A model generated the notes under the pieces. It was not told where the DNA came from and made no database searches. It worked only from the letters and a program-made list of their open reading frames with translations. The translations under genes were made by a program, and so were the position numbers. From assembly GCA_005223035.1 (NCBI GenBank), contig NJBK01000020.1:1-46148 (forward strand): a stretch of DNA of 46,148 bases, in the 5' to 3' direction. Position 1 is the first letter of the stretch; each line of letters starts with the position of its first letter. This stretch comes from Chloroflexi bacterium B3_Chlor. GTDB lineage: Bacteria > Chloroflexota > Anaerolineae > UBA7937 > B3-Chlor. This document shows positions 26,109 through 34,020 of this stretch, piece by piece.

Positions 26109-26852
26109 TCAGCCCCTCACGTCCCCCTTGCTGAACACGGTGCGACTACCTCTACGCCCGCCAGGAGCCGTTTTCGGGCGCCTGCCGTCATAGGGGCGCA
26201 AGTACTCTTCTGTGGCCGCCGAAAGGTCACTGTAGTAGCCCCGGTATTCTGGCGGGAGAAGGGCGGCGATGCGATACATCATTTCGTGGGTCATCTGGGT
26301 CAGCTGTTCTCTACTCAGCTTACCCTCGCCCGGCTCGAAGATGAAGGGCTTGCCCATCACCATCTTCACCTTCGTGCGACGCAGCCTCCGAAGCTGTTCC
26401 CAGAACTTCTCCTGCCCCCAGATGGCAATGGGAATCACGGGTGCACCAGCCTTCACGGCGACGTAGCTCAGGCCGTCCTTACCCTTCTGCAACGTGTTTG
26501 TCTTGCTCCGCGTTCCTTCCGGCGCTGCCATGACCACCTTCCCCTGTTTCAGGACTTTCAACGCCGTTCGCAGTGCTGTGCGGTCCACCTCGCCACGGCG
26601 AACTGGGAAGGTGCCGTACATCCTGAACACGATGCCTACAAGTGGGAGGCGATAGTTCTCTACCTTGGACATGCCCATCACTTGACGGTCTATCAGAGCC
26701 GCTCCCAGGACGGTGTCCACAGAGATCATGTGGTTCTGGACAGTTATCAGGGGTCCTTCAAGAGGCAGATTCTCCAGCCCTTCCACTTCGTAGTCAAGAA
26801 GAAGAAACATGAGGAACCTGAGAACCCGATTGGCCAAGCGCTGAAAGTACAT
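26109..26852 (-). CDS. plsC: 1-acyl-sn-glycerol-3-phosphate acyltransferase
   Basis: A 247-residue membrane-associated acyltransferase that makes phosphatidic acid from lysophosphatidic acid. The catalytic HX4D box is NHMISVD (His41, Asp46), the phosphate-binding box PEGTRS is at 111-116, and a third motif VPIAIWGQE-like (APVIPIAIWG) follows. An N-terminal hydrophobic segment (about 8-20) anchors it. The last 25 residues are basic and unconserved. It lies 15 bases after cmk, a pairing seen in many bacteria, and its stop region overlaps the sequence leading into the DUF512 gene. Confidence 0.92.
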   Translation of the reverse strand: MYFQRLANRVLRFLMFLLLDYEVEGLENLPLEGPLITVQNHMISVDTVLGAALIDRQVMGMSKVENYRLPLVGIVFRMYGTFPVRRGEVDRTALRTALKVLKQGKVVMAAPEGTRSKTNTLQKGKDGLSYVAVKAGAPVIPIAIWGQEKFWEQLRRLRRTKVKMVMGKPFIFEPGEGKLSREQLTQMTHEMMYRIAALLPPEYRGYYSDLSAATEEYLRPYDGRRPKTAPGGRRGSRTVFSKGDVRG

Positions 26853-26867
26853 CTGATGCTCGCCTCC

Positions 26868-27578
26868 TCACGGATGAGTCTGCTCTTCGATCCGCGAATC
26901 CACGTCTTCGATGATGCCCTCCACTACGCTTAACACCTCATCAATGGACAAGTTATCGGTATTCACTCTGATGGCGTCTTCCGCAGCCTTGAGCGGAGCG
27001 ACAGCCCTGTCACTGTCTATCCTGTCCCGGCGCTTCATGGCGCTTAGGGTGTCATCGTAGTCGGCTTCATCTCCGCGCTCCAGCAACTCGAGATAGCGCC
27101 GCCGCGCCCGCTCCTCGACGGAGGCGTCCAGATAGACTTTGAGGTCAGCGTCGGGTATCACCACCGTTCCAATATCCCGCCCAATCATCACTACGCGGCC
27201 TTGGCGGGCGATGCTACGTTGTTGCTCCGTCAGAACCTCACGAACTCCAGGATATGCTGACACACGGGACACATGACTATCCACTTCTGGACGCCTTATC
27301 TCCCAAGTGATGTCCTCTCCGTCTGCCAAGACTGTGTACTGCCGCCCATCGTCCACGGTAGGCCTGGTAATGGCTATTCTCATAATCCGCGCGAGCGCAG
27401 TGACAGCCTGTTCATCACCGATGTCCACACCCCTTTCCAAGGCCACCCAGGTGACTGCCCGGTACATGGCACCGGTGTCCAGGTACAGATAGCCCAAGCG
27501 CTCGGCAAGAAGGCCACCGATCGTGCTCTTTCCCGCTGCTGCAGGGCCGTCAATGGCTATGGTCGACGGTCGTGGCAC
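26868..27578 (-). CDS. cmk: Cytidylate kinase
   Basis: Phosphorylates CMP and dCMP with ATP. The 236-residue protein has the P-loop DGPAAAGKST (10-19), YLDTGAMYRAVTW, IGRDIGTVVIPDADLKVYLDAS with the CMP-binding region, and KRRDRIDSDRAVAPLKAAEDA in the lid. The frame opens at 27623, but the GTG at 27578, with GAGAGG 4-5 bases upstream, gives the normal N-terminus (PRPSTIAIDGP). It belongs to the scpB-M23-cmk-plsC-DUF512 minus-strand operon; an scpB-cmk-plsC order is widespread. Confidence 0.94.
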   Translation of the reverse strand: MPRPSTIAIDGPAAAGKSTIGGLLAERLGYLYLDTGAMYRAVTWVALERGVDIGDEQAVTALARIMRIAITRPTVDDGRQYTVLADGEDITWEIRRPEVDSHVSRVSAYPGVREVLTEQQRSIARQGRVVMIGRDIGTVVIPDADLKVYLDASVEERARRRYLELLERGDEADYDDTLSAMKRRDRIDSDRAVAPLKAAEDAIRVNTDNLSIDEVLSVVEGIIEDVDSRIEEQTHP

Positions 27579-27696
27579 TTCACCTCTCCCATAGGAACCG
27601 CAATCAGCCTTCCTGCTCAACAACCGGTGAATGCGACGTCCGAAGAAACCAAAGAATGCTCCTCAGTATTGTATGCCCGATTCAAGGCCGTGACAA

Positions 27697-28695
27697 TCAT
27701 GCTATGATTCTTCGCCTGGTCCATTCGAAGGGGTCAACCGCGACGCCCCCCACCCTGATCTCCCAGTGCAAGTGCGAGCCTATGGACAGCCCCGTAGAGC
27801 CCATGGATCCAATGACCTGAGCTTTGGAGACTGTGTCGTCCTCCTCGACAAGTAAGTCCGATTGATGGAAATAGCAGCTGTAAACCCCCAGGCCATGGTC
27901 AAGGATCACAGTACCGCCCCTCACCTGCAAGAACTCGGAGAGAACGACACGCCCGTCGGCGGCGGCAAACACCGCATCACCCAGCTCCCCATCCAAGTCA
28001 ACACCAGCGTGATAACCCGGTCCGGTGTCGTATTGCCTTCGGGCACCATATGCAGATGTGATGCTCAAAGTCTGAACGGGATATCCGAAGACGCCTTGCC
28101 AAAGCTTGTCCGGCCCGAACTGGGCGTAGATTCTGGCCAGACGCTCCCTCTCAGCTCTGATAATCGCCGGGTCGAGCAAGTACTCCCGGTCGCTGGGAAT
28201 GTCTATGATCTCTGCAGGAAACACGGAATATGTGACCGTCACTGTGTCCGTGACTTGAATCGCCTCACCCAAAGCGCTCCTCGCCTCCACGACCACCTCA
28301 TGCTGGCCCAAAGCACTCCACGAAGGAAAACCTGCCAGGGCCCAATAGCTCCCGTCCAACTCGACGAAGTTCAAGGACCGTTCCGCCAGCGTGCCCGTCA
28401 AGACCACCTCTCGATTAGCCTTCAGCTGGATCACCAGAGTCCCGCCTTGGGCCAGCTGGGACGGGTAGGGAAGCAATGTGACGGCCAGAGGCTCAGGGGT
28501 TGGCGTCGGTGTGGCAGTCGGCGTTGGGGTCGAGGTTGGAGTCGGAGTCGGAGTGTTAGTTGGAGTGGGTGTAGGCGTGTACAGGATCGCCGCCAAGGGC
28601 TGCGGCAGTGGAAGCATAACCAGCGATAACACGAGCCCGACGAACGCCAGCAGCGACAGCCCCAGGATGATAGTCGCCAGGTACCTACCCTTCAT
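27697..28695 (-). CDS. M23 family metallopeptidase (LytM/lysostaphin-type), membrane anchored
   Basis: A 332-residue extracytoplasmic protein. A hydrophobic helix at about 7-29 (LATIILGLSLLAFVGLVLSL) anchors it, followed by a Thr/Pro repeat stalk (about 40-67), an Ig-like middle region and a C-terminal M23 peptidase. The zinc site is visible as GYHAGVDLDG (HxxxD) and GSHLHWEIRVGG (HxH). M23 enzymes cut peptide cross-bridges in peptidoglycan. The frame opens at 28779, but the ATG at 28695, overlapping the scpB stop by 11 bases, begins directly before the anchor. The Thr-Pro stalk is like that of the RHS protein at the right end. Confidence 0.9.
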   Translation of the reverse strand: MKGRYLATIILGLSLLAFVGLVLSLVMLPLPQPLAAILYTPTPTPTNTPTPTPTSTPTPTATPTPTPEPLAVTLLPYPSQLAQGGTLVIQLKANREVVLTGTLAERSLNFVELDGSYWALAGFPSWSALGQHEVVVEARSALGEAIQVTDTVTVTYSVFPAEIIDIPSDREYLLDPAIIRAERERLARIYAQFGPDKLWQGVFGYPVQTLSITSAYGARRQYDTGPGYHAGVDLDGELGDAVFAAADGRVVLSEFLQVRGGTVILDHGLGVYSCYFHQSDLLVEEDDTVSKAQVIGSMGSTGLSIGSHLHWEIRVGGVAVDPFEWTRRRIIA

Positions 28696-29209
28696 CGGCG
28701 AGTTCTGCATCCTCCAACTTCGGAAGCTCTGCCAGATTCGCCAGACCGAAGTGTTGAAGGAACTCGAAAGTAGTGCCATACACCATAGGATGCCCCACCG
28801 TATCCAGGCGATCGACCACTTCTACGAGTCCCCTGGCTATGAGATTCCTCAAAACCCCCTGGCAGTTCACTCCGCGGATTGCCTCTATCGAAGCTCTGGT
28901 GACCGGTTGCTGATAGGCTAAGATCGCCAGCGTCTCCAGTGCGGCCGCCGAGAGTGTGCCTGAGTGCTGCAGGCCCAGGAATCGTTCCACGTACGAGGCC
29001 ATCTCCGGCGCGCTCACCATCTGCACCTTCTCACCCTGGAACTGAACGCGCAACCCACGACCGACGTAGTCCTCGGACAGGGACCGTGCAGCCTTCTTCA
29101 CCAGTGATCGTTTTACCTGCAGGACGTCAGCCAGTTGAGCCGTGGTAATAGGCTCATCTGCAACGAAGAGTATGCTTTCCAGTTTAACCTTGGCTTCCTC
29201 AAGATCCAT
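28685..29209 (-). CDS. scpB: Segregation and condensation protein B
   Basis: A 174-residue ScpB made of two winged-helix domains; it joins ScpA and SMC to form condensin. The start LEEAKVKLESILFVADEPITTAQLADVLQ and the middle AALETLAILAYQQPVTRASIEAIRGVNCQGVLRNL are family signatures, with GHPMVYGTTFEFLQHFGL near the end. ScpA is not in the window; it normally sits directly upstream. Here the next gene upstream is on the opposite strand, so scpB heads this operon. It overlaps the M23 peptidase gene by 11 bases. Confidence 0.95.
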   Translation of the reverse strand: MDLEEAKVKLESILFVADEPITTAQLADVLQVKRSLVKKAARSLSEDYVGRGLRVQFQGEKVQMVSAPEMASYVERFLGLQHSGTLSAAALETLAILAYQQPVTRASIEAIRGVNCQGVLRNLIARGLVEVVDRLDTVGHPMVYGTTFEFLQHFGLANLAELPKLEDAELADEG

Positions 29210-29220
29210 CTTCTTGCCCT

Positions 29221-29250
29221 TTGACAGATATAGGGGGGGCTGTATATAAT
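29221..29250 (+). promoter_or_regulatory. Full-consensus sigma70 promoter of the small lipoprotein gene
   Basis: TTGACA (29221-29226) and TATAAT (29245-29250) with an 18-base spacer. Both hexamers match consensus exactly, the only such case in the window. The start site would be near 29257, about 29 bases before the ATG at 29286. Confidence 0.85.
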
Positions 29251-29285
29251 CGCTGAGCGCTGTCGCACACCTGGAAGGGTAGCTG

Positions 29286-29840
29286 ATGCAACTCCAAAAG
29301 CAAAGATCCGGCTTGATTCTATTACTCGCACTTTCCGTTCTTGCACTGTCTTGCTTCCCGTGTCAGACTTCGTCCCAGGTCATTCCAACACCAGCCCGGA
29401 CGGTGCCGGTTTCGACTGAGGCGGCGGAGGATCTGGTCGCCATCCTGGGTGGTGACTTGGTTTTGGACGCTGAAGGTTGCTTCATTCTCATCGTCACCGA
29501 AGAAGAGCTAACCTCGTATGTGGCTCTGAATATGAGAGAGAGCATCATCGCTCCCCAGATCCTATTGACCGACGGCAAGATCCACCTGTACGGGACGATA
29601 GTCAGCCCCCTCGAGGCCCCCGTGACTGCCATCGCCTCGGCCGAAGCGAGTGAAGGTCAGGTGCAGATAACCGTTGAAACCGTAGCCCTTGGTGGCTTCC
29701 CCATCCCTGAAACGTTCATAGCAGCTTTCGCCCGGCAGATAGATGATTTCATCACCTTCGCGCAAAGACAGGAGAGTATGGAGATCAATGAAATCGAGAT
29801 CACAGAGGGCGAACTCATCATCAGGGGTTGTGCCGTGTAA
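29286..29840 (+). CDS. Small exported protein, LmeA/DUF2140-like lipid-binding fold (tentative)
   Basis: A 184-residue protein with an N-terminal export signal (SGLILLLALSVLALSC) ending in a possible lipobox at Cys23. The rest alternates short strands in the style of DUF2140/LmeA-like proteins: a VTEEELTSYVALNM segment, ILLTDGKIHLYGTI, then VQITVETVALGGFPIPETFI and a C-terminal EIEITEGELIIRG. I judge the family by pattern only. Such proteins are thought to bind lipids at the outer face of the membrane. GGAAGG lies 7 bases before the ATG. Its end is 12 bases from the convergent amaP gene. The perfect promoter suggests high expression. Confidence 0.75.
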   Translation: MQLQKQRSGLILLLALSVLALSCFPCQTSSQVIPTPARTVPVSTEAAEDLVAILGGDLVLDAEGCFILIVTEEELTSYVALNMRESIIAPQILLTDGKIHLYGTIVSPLEAPVTAIASAEASEGQVQITVETVALGGFPIPETFIAAFARQIDDFITFAQRQESMEINEIEITEGELIIRGCAV

Positions 29841-29852
29841 TGCCTCTGCCCG

Positions 29853-30389
29853 TCAAGAGATCTCGGGATAAGGGGCGTGCTTGACATTGACCTTGATCTT
29901 CCTCAATTTCAGCCCCATCCGCTCTTCGACGACATCTCGAGCTACCTGGCAGACCTCCTCTGTCTTTGTGGGCACATCTACGTCGGGAGTGGTTTCCAGG
30001 TTGAGTTCCACATCAACGGATTTCCGACGCGGCTTCACTTTAGGCACAACCTTGATCACATCGGCCAGCTGATCAATGCGATACTCGAGGCGCTGTGCGA
30101 TGGACTCAACAGCCAGCTCAACATCGCCGCCGCTTATCCTCTCCAGCTTCACCCTCTTTCGAGTCGGCCTCCGGAACTCCAGATACAGCACCAAGCCACA
30201 GATGATGAAACAGATGATACCCACTACGATGAGTATCACGCGGTAGAAGACGTTGAGTCCCGACGACGCAGCCGAGAGGAATGCCTGAAGGAAAGAGGCC
30301 GTCGTATCGGGAAAGATCATCACAATGGGGACGACGATCATCAAGGTCACGAAGAGCAGGATTGTCATAGCGCGATTGAACACGTTCAT
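29853..30389 (-). CDS. amaP: AmaP-type alkaline shock response membrane anchor
   Basis: A 178-residue protein with two N-terminal membrane helices (about 8-28 and 48-70) and a cytoplasmic Asp23/Gls24-like domain (GGDVELAVESIAQRLEYRI, VDVELNLETTPDVDVP, CQVARDVVEERMGLKLRKIKVNVK). In Staphylococcus AmaP tethers Asp23 to the membrane and is tied to envelope stress. No separate asp23 gene is in the window. Two ATGs are in tandem; the one at 30389 is 7 bases from GGAGG, the one at 30392 only 4. It follows fmt on the same strand after about 170 bases; that gap shows no clear promoter or terminator. Confidence 0.85.
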   Translation of the reverse strand: MNVFNRAMTILLFVTLMIVVPIVMIFPDTTASFLQAFLSAASSGLNVFYRVILIVVGIICFIICGLVLYLEFRRPTRKRVKLERISGGDVELAVESIAQRLEYRIDQLADVIKVVPKVKPRRKSVDVELNLETTPDVDVPTKTEEVCQVARDVVEERMGLKLRKIKVNVKHAPYPEIS

Positions 30390-30558
30390 CATCTCTCCTC
30401 CATTATCTCGTAAGTAGAGTTCGCCTTGGAAAAGGTGACTGACTTCCTCGGGGCCTGGCGCCGCACCACTCTGCCGGACTCACCCACCATCACATCTATC
30501 CTCGCCGACCCTCTCCCGCAACCTCGCATCCGGTCCTCGACCCGTCAAGGACCAGGTC

Positions 30559-31494
30559 TCACTCCCCCAACAGCGAGCCAACGAAGTCGCTCTGGCCACG
30601 AACAAAGGCCTCGGTGTTCATCGCACGCCTGCCGGCCAGTTGCACTTCCTCGAGGAAAAGGGCGCCATCACCGGTCGCCACCGCCACACGAGACTGCAGA
30701 TCCAGCACTCGACCTGGTTTCTCCTTACCCTCCCACCTTGCCTCAGGGCGGGCACGCAGAACCTTGAGCAGGCTTCCTCGCCACGAGGTTCGGGCGCCAG
30801 GCCGAGGGTTGTAAGCCCGCACCCGGTGCCACAGCTCCACGGCAGGCAGGGTCCAGTCAATGACGGCATCTTCCTTGGAAATGGGCCTGGTATACGTGGC
30901 CATGGCCTCATCCTGAGGTTGGGCGTCGATCCGCCCTTCCAACCAGAGGGGTAAGGTCTCCACGATAAGCTCGGCCCCCAATTCGGCCAACCTCTGCTCC
31001 AGAGAACCTGCAGTGTCCTCAGGAGGAATCTCGATCACCGTCTGCGCCAAGATGGGGCCGGTGTCCATCCCCTCATCCATCAACATGATAGTAACGCCGG
31101 TCTCTTCCTCGCCTGCCAGCAGAGCCCCGGCGATGGGTGACGCTCCGCGATATTTGGGCAATAGGGAAGGATGAACGTTGATCACGCCGGCCGGGGGGAT
31201 ATCGAGTACCTCTGGGGGTAGTATCTTCCCGTAGGCAGCGACCACCATCGCCCTGGGTTCTAGCTCCCTTATGTGGGCTACGACTTCCTCCTGACGCAGC
31301 GATGCCGGCTGCAATACCGGCAGGCCCAGAGGGTCGGCTGCCCTCTTCACCGCCGGAGCAGAGAGCTTCCGTCCACGACTCGCAGGCCTATCGGGTTGGG
31401 TGACCACGGCGACGATCTCGTAGCGCTCCGCCAGTGCCTCGAGAGAGGGCACAGCAAACTGGGGAGTACCCATGAATATCAGCCTCTGTCCCAT
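30559..31494 (-). CDS. fmt: Methionyl-tRNA formyltransferase
   Basis: Formylates initiator Met-tRNA with 10-formyl-tetrahydrofolate. The 311-residue protein has the start RLIFMGTPQFAVPSLEAL, the catalytic region INVHPSLLPKYRGASP (Asn106, His108), the Asp-bearing GVTIMLMDEGMDTGPIL, and a C-terminal OB-fold domain (about 210-305). Length matches the family. A peptide deformylase gene, the usual partner, is not adjacent. It is transcribed divergently from recJ, and the two promoters lie almost back to back. Confidence 0.95.
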   Translation of the reverse strand: MGQRLIFMGTPQFAVPSLEALAERYEIVAVVTQPDRPASRGRKLSAPAVKRAADPLGLPVLQPASLRQEEVVAHIRELEPRAMVVAAYGKILPPEVLDIPPAGVINVHPSLLPKYRGASPIAGALLAGEEETGVTIMLMDEGMDTGPILAQTVIEIPPEDTAGSLEQRLAELGAELIVETLPLWLEGRIDAQPQDEAMATYTRPISKEDAVIDWTLPAVELWHRVRAYNPRPGARTSWRGSLLKVLRARPEARWEGKEKPGRVLDLQSRVAVATGDGALFLEEVQLAGRRAMNTEAFVRGQSDFVGSLLGE

Positions 31495-31515
31495 TCAACA
31501 CCCCGCAATCAATAG

Positions 31516-31544
31516 ATTCTAGCATACCTAGGTGCGGAGTTCAA
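31516..31544 (-). promoter_or_regulatory. Promoter of fmt
   Basis: Minus strand: TTGAAC (31544-31539), 17-base spacer ending in TGC, TAGAAT (31521-31516), an extended -10 form. Transcription would start near 31509, about 15 bases before the fmt ATG, so the leader is very short. Its -35 hexamer is 3 bases from the -35 of the divergent recJ promoter. Confidence 0.7.
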
Positions 31545-31547
31545 AAC

Positions 31548-31575
31548 TTGACTTCCAGCCAGGAAATGCTAGAAT
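31548..31575 (+). promoter_or_regulatory. Promoter of recJ
   Basis: TTGACT (31548-31553), 16-base spacer ending in TGC, TAGAAT (31570-31575), again an extended -10. The start site near 31582 gives a leader of about 127 bases before the recJ TTG. Confidence 0.7.
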
Positions 31576-31613
31576 AGTGGTAACTTCCAGAGCATGGGCC
31601 GTAGCCAAAGATG

Positions 31614-31703
31614 GCTGAGGTCTAAAGGCCTCAGCGAGAACAGAAGGGCGAGGCACGCAGTTCCCTCGCTCTTTTCATGGTGGCCTCAGCGAACCCAGGA
31701 GGC
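31614..31703 (+). promoter_or_regulatory. Structured recJ leader with alternative pairings (candidate attenuator)
   Basis: Hairpin A pairs GCTGAGG (31614-31620) with CCTCAGC (31629-31635). Hairpin B pairs AGGGCGAGG (31645-31653) with CCTCGCTCT (31664-31672, one G-U pair), followed by TTT. The 11-mer GGCCTCAGCGA occurs at 31627-31637 and again at 31682-31692. The second copy can pair either with GCTGAGG or with GAGGC (31699-31703), which holds the recJ ribosome site. This is a layout for switching, but no ligand class is recognised. Confidence 0.4.
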
Positions 31704-31708
31704 ATCAC

Positions 31709-33412
31709 TTGACGACCACCAGGGCGAAGTGGCAGCTTCATCCCCCAGTGCCGAGGTCTCATCTGGCCAGTTTCCCAGATCTTCCCTCTCTACTGGTGCA
31801 GTGTTTGTACAATCGCGGCGTCATCGCTCCTCACGATGTGCGCCGCTTCCTGGCTGGTGAATGCGAGGAGGGAGACCCCTTCCAGCTCAAAGATGTCGCC
31901 GAGGCCGTAACCAGGATCCGGCAGGCCATCCGTGGCGATGAACTGATAGCGGTCTACGGCGATTTCGACGCCGATGGGGTCACAGGAACGGTCCTGCTCA
32001 CCGAAACCATATCTTCCTTGGGTGGACGGGTGATTCCCTACATCCCCCATCGAGTAGATGAAGGATACGGGCTCAACGAGAGCGCGCTTCGCAAGCTGGT
32101 CAAGCAAGGGGTCAGCCTGATAGTCACAGTAGACTGCGGTGCCAGGGCTCTGCGAGAGGTAGAGTGCGCACGAGGTATGGGAGCGGACGTCATAGTCACC
32201 GACCATCATTCGCTAGGCGGGCAGTTGCCGGCGGCCCTAGCCATAGTCAACACAAAACGAATGGACTGCAATTACCCCTTCGAGGACCTCTCGGGCGTAG
32301 GCATCGCCTTCAAGCTGGCGCAGGCACTACTGTTGGTCAGCCAGCAATCTCCGCTGCGAGGAGAGCGTCGTCCCGTCCTGGAAGAAGATCTCTTGGATCT
32401 CGTAGCCTTGGGCACGGTTGCCGATCTTTCACCTCTTCTTGGGGAGAACCGCAGTCTGGTGAAGAGAGGCCTGGCGCTGTTGAAGCACCCTCGTCGCCCC
32501 GGGATCTTGGCCCTGATGGAACAGGCTAATGCCAAGCCAGAGACAGTCACCGCCGCTACGATCGGTTACGTGCTGGGACCCCGGATCAACGCCGCAGGAC
32601 GGGTAGATGATGCCATATTGAGCTACCAACTCCTCACCACCTCCTCCCCGTCGCGAGCTCGAGAACTAGCGGGGTTGCTGGAGGAGAAGAACCAGCAGCG
32701 CCGGGAAATGATGCTTGCGACCGTGGAGGCCGCGCGACTTCAGGTTTTGGATCAAGAGGATGAGCCCTTCTTGTTCGCCACCGGAGATGATTATCACGAG
32801 GGAGTCCTGGGCTTGGCGGCCCAACGGCTGTGCGACGAGTTCTACCGCCCGGTCGCAGTGGTCAAATCGGGCGAAGAGCAAAGCGTGAGTTCAGTTCGCA
32901 GCGTTGACGAGTTCGACATAGCGGCGGCGCTGGACGAGTGTGCCCCTCTCTTGAAAAGGCGTGGAGGTCACGCCAAAGCTGCAGGCTTCACGGTGAGCAA
33001 CGAGAACCTCCCCGTGCTGCGGCGAAGACTACGTCAGATTGCTGCTGAACGCATGGCGGGGGTCGAACTGGTTCCCACACTACACATAGATGCCGATATG
33101 CCCTTGAGCAGCCTGACGCCTCAAACTTTTGCCACCTGCCAGCAGTTGGAACCGCTGGGCGCAGGTAATCCTGAACCGCTTCTTCTGAGTTCTGGGGTCG
33201 AGGTCCGCGACAGCCGAGTTGTGGGCGAGAACCATCTGAAGCTCGCCTTGAGCGATGGAGGCGTCGTCTGGGACGGGATAGCCTTTGGGATGGCCCAGCA
33301 CGCAGAGGACTTGGCGCCACGCACAGACATTGTCTACACACCCCAGGTGCGCATATGGCGTGGCGAGGAACAGCTGCAACTGAGGATCGAGGACTTCAAG
33401 CCTTCGCCATGA
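31709..33412 (+). CDS. recJ: Single-stranded-DNA-specific exonuclease RecJ
   Basis: A 5'-3' exonuclease on single-stranded DNA used in recombination and mismatch repair. The 567-residue protein has the DHH-family motif I YGDFDADGVTG (DFDADG at 85-90), VDCGA with a metal ligand, VTDHHS (DHH at 165-167), YPFEDLSGVGIAFKLAQAL, then the DHHA1 domain ending RRGGHAKAAGFTV, and a C-terminal OB-fold (about 455-565). Length agrees with RecJ (about 560-580). It starts with TTG at 31709; AGGAGG lies 6 bases upstream. The NUDIX gene follows after 61 bases. Confidence 0.96.
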   Translation: MTTTRAKWQLHPPVPRSHLASFPDLPSLLVQCLYNRGVIAPHDVRRFLAGECEEGDPFQLKDVAEAVTRIRQAIRGDELIAVYGDFDADGVTGTVLLTETISSLGGRVIPYIPHRVDEGYGLNESALRKLVKQGVSLIVTVDCGARALREVECARGMGADVIVTDHHSLGGQLPAALAIVNTKRMDCNYPFEDLSGVGIAFKLAQALLLVSQQSPLRGERRPVLEEDLLDLVALGTVADLSPLLGENRSLVKRGLALLKHPRRPGILALMEQANAKPETVTAATIGYVLGPRINAAGRVDDAILSYQLLTTSSPSRARELAGLLEEKNQQRREMMLATVEAARLQVLDQEDEPFLFATGDDYHEGVLGLAAQRLCDEFYRPVAVVKSGEEQSVSSVRSVDEFDIAAALDECAPLLKRRGGHAKAAGFTVSNENLPVLRRRLRQIAAERMAGVELVPTLHIDADMPLSSLTPQTFATCQQLEPLGAGNPEPLLLSSGVEVRDSRVVGENHLKLALSDGGVVWDGIAFGMAQHAEDLAPRTDIVYTPQVRIWRGEEQLQLRIEDFKPSP

Positions 33413-33473
33413 CATCGCAGAGCCGACCGGTCAGCGGCGACGGCGGAACCGTTCCACCCAGAGAATAGGAGAG

Positions 33474-33926
33474 ATGCAAAGGCAGTATCCGTCAACGCCA
33501 ATCCCTTCAGTGGGCGCAATAGTGCTCAAGAACGACAAAATCCTGTTGGTATTGCGCGGACAAGAACCAAGCCGGGGCAAGTGGAGCATTCCTGGTGGGA
33601 TCGTGGAACCAGGCGAGACCATTCGCGAAGCGGTGCGCCGCGAAGTACTCGAAGAGTGTGGCGTGGAAATCGAGGTGGGAGATGTGGTAGAGGTACTGGA
33701 CGCCATAATCCGCGATCAGGACGGACGAGTACAGTATCATTATATACTCATCGACCTGCTAGCTACCCACGTGGGGGGCAAGCTGAGAGTCGGCTCCGAC
33801 ATAGATGACGCTCGTTGGGTCACCGAGGAGGAACTGCCTGGATTCGACGTGACGAAGGGGGCACTTCCCGTCATCCGCAAGGCTCTCAGAAAACGGAACC
33901 TTGATTTTCCGACGCAGAGAAGCTAA
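33474..33926 (+). CDS. NUDIX hydrolase
   Basis: A 150-residue single-domain NUDIX enzyme that hydrolyses a nucleoside diphosphate linked to some group. The Nudix box is complete at 41-63: GGIVEPGETIREAVRREVLEECGV, read here as the G-x5-E-x7-R-E-x2-E-E-x-G pattern with REVLEE at 56-61. The start PSVGAIVLKNDKILLVLRG and RGKWSIPGG are typical of MutT/ADP-ribose-type members, but the substrate is not predictable. AGGAG lies just before the ATG. It sits between recJ and the aminohydrolase operon and could belong to either transcript. Confidence 0.93.
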   Translation: MQRQYPSTPIPSVGAIVLKNDKILLVLRGQEPSRGKWSIPGGIVEPGETIREAVRREVLEECGVEIEVGDVVEVLDAIIRDQDGRVQYHYILIDLLATHVGGKLRVGSDIDDARWVTEEELPGFDVTKGALPVIRKALRKRNLDFPTQRS

Positions 33927-34020
33927 CATCTGGGTTGACTTCGACTCGATGGGCCCCGGAAAACGGCGGGCGCAGCCTTCATGACATGACGCTTCGGCCC
34001 AATCAGTGGAGGACCCGATC

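Noticed and set aside
31594..31860. 88-codon plus-strand frame starting in the recJ leader
   Set aside because: No ribosome site, and most of it runs inside recJ in another frame. The leader's stem structures explain the region better.
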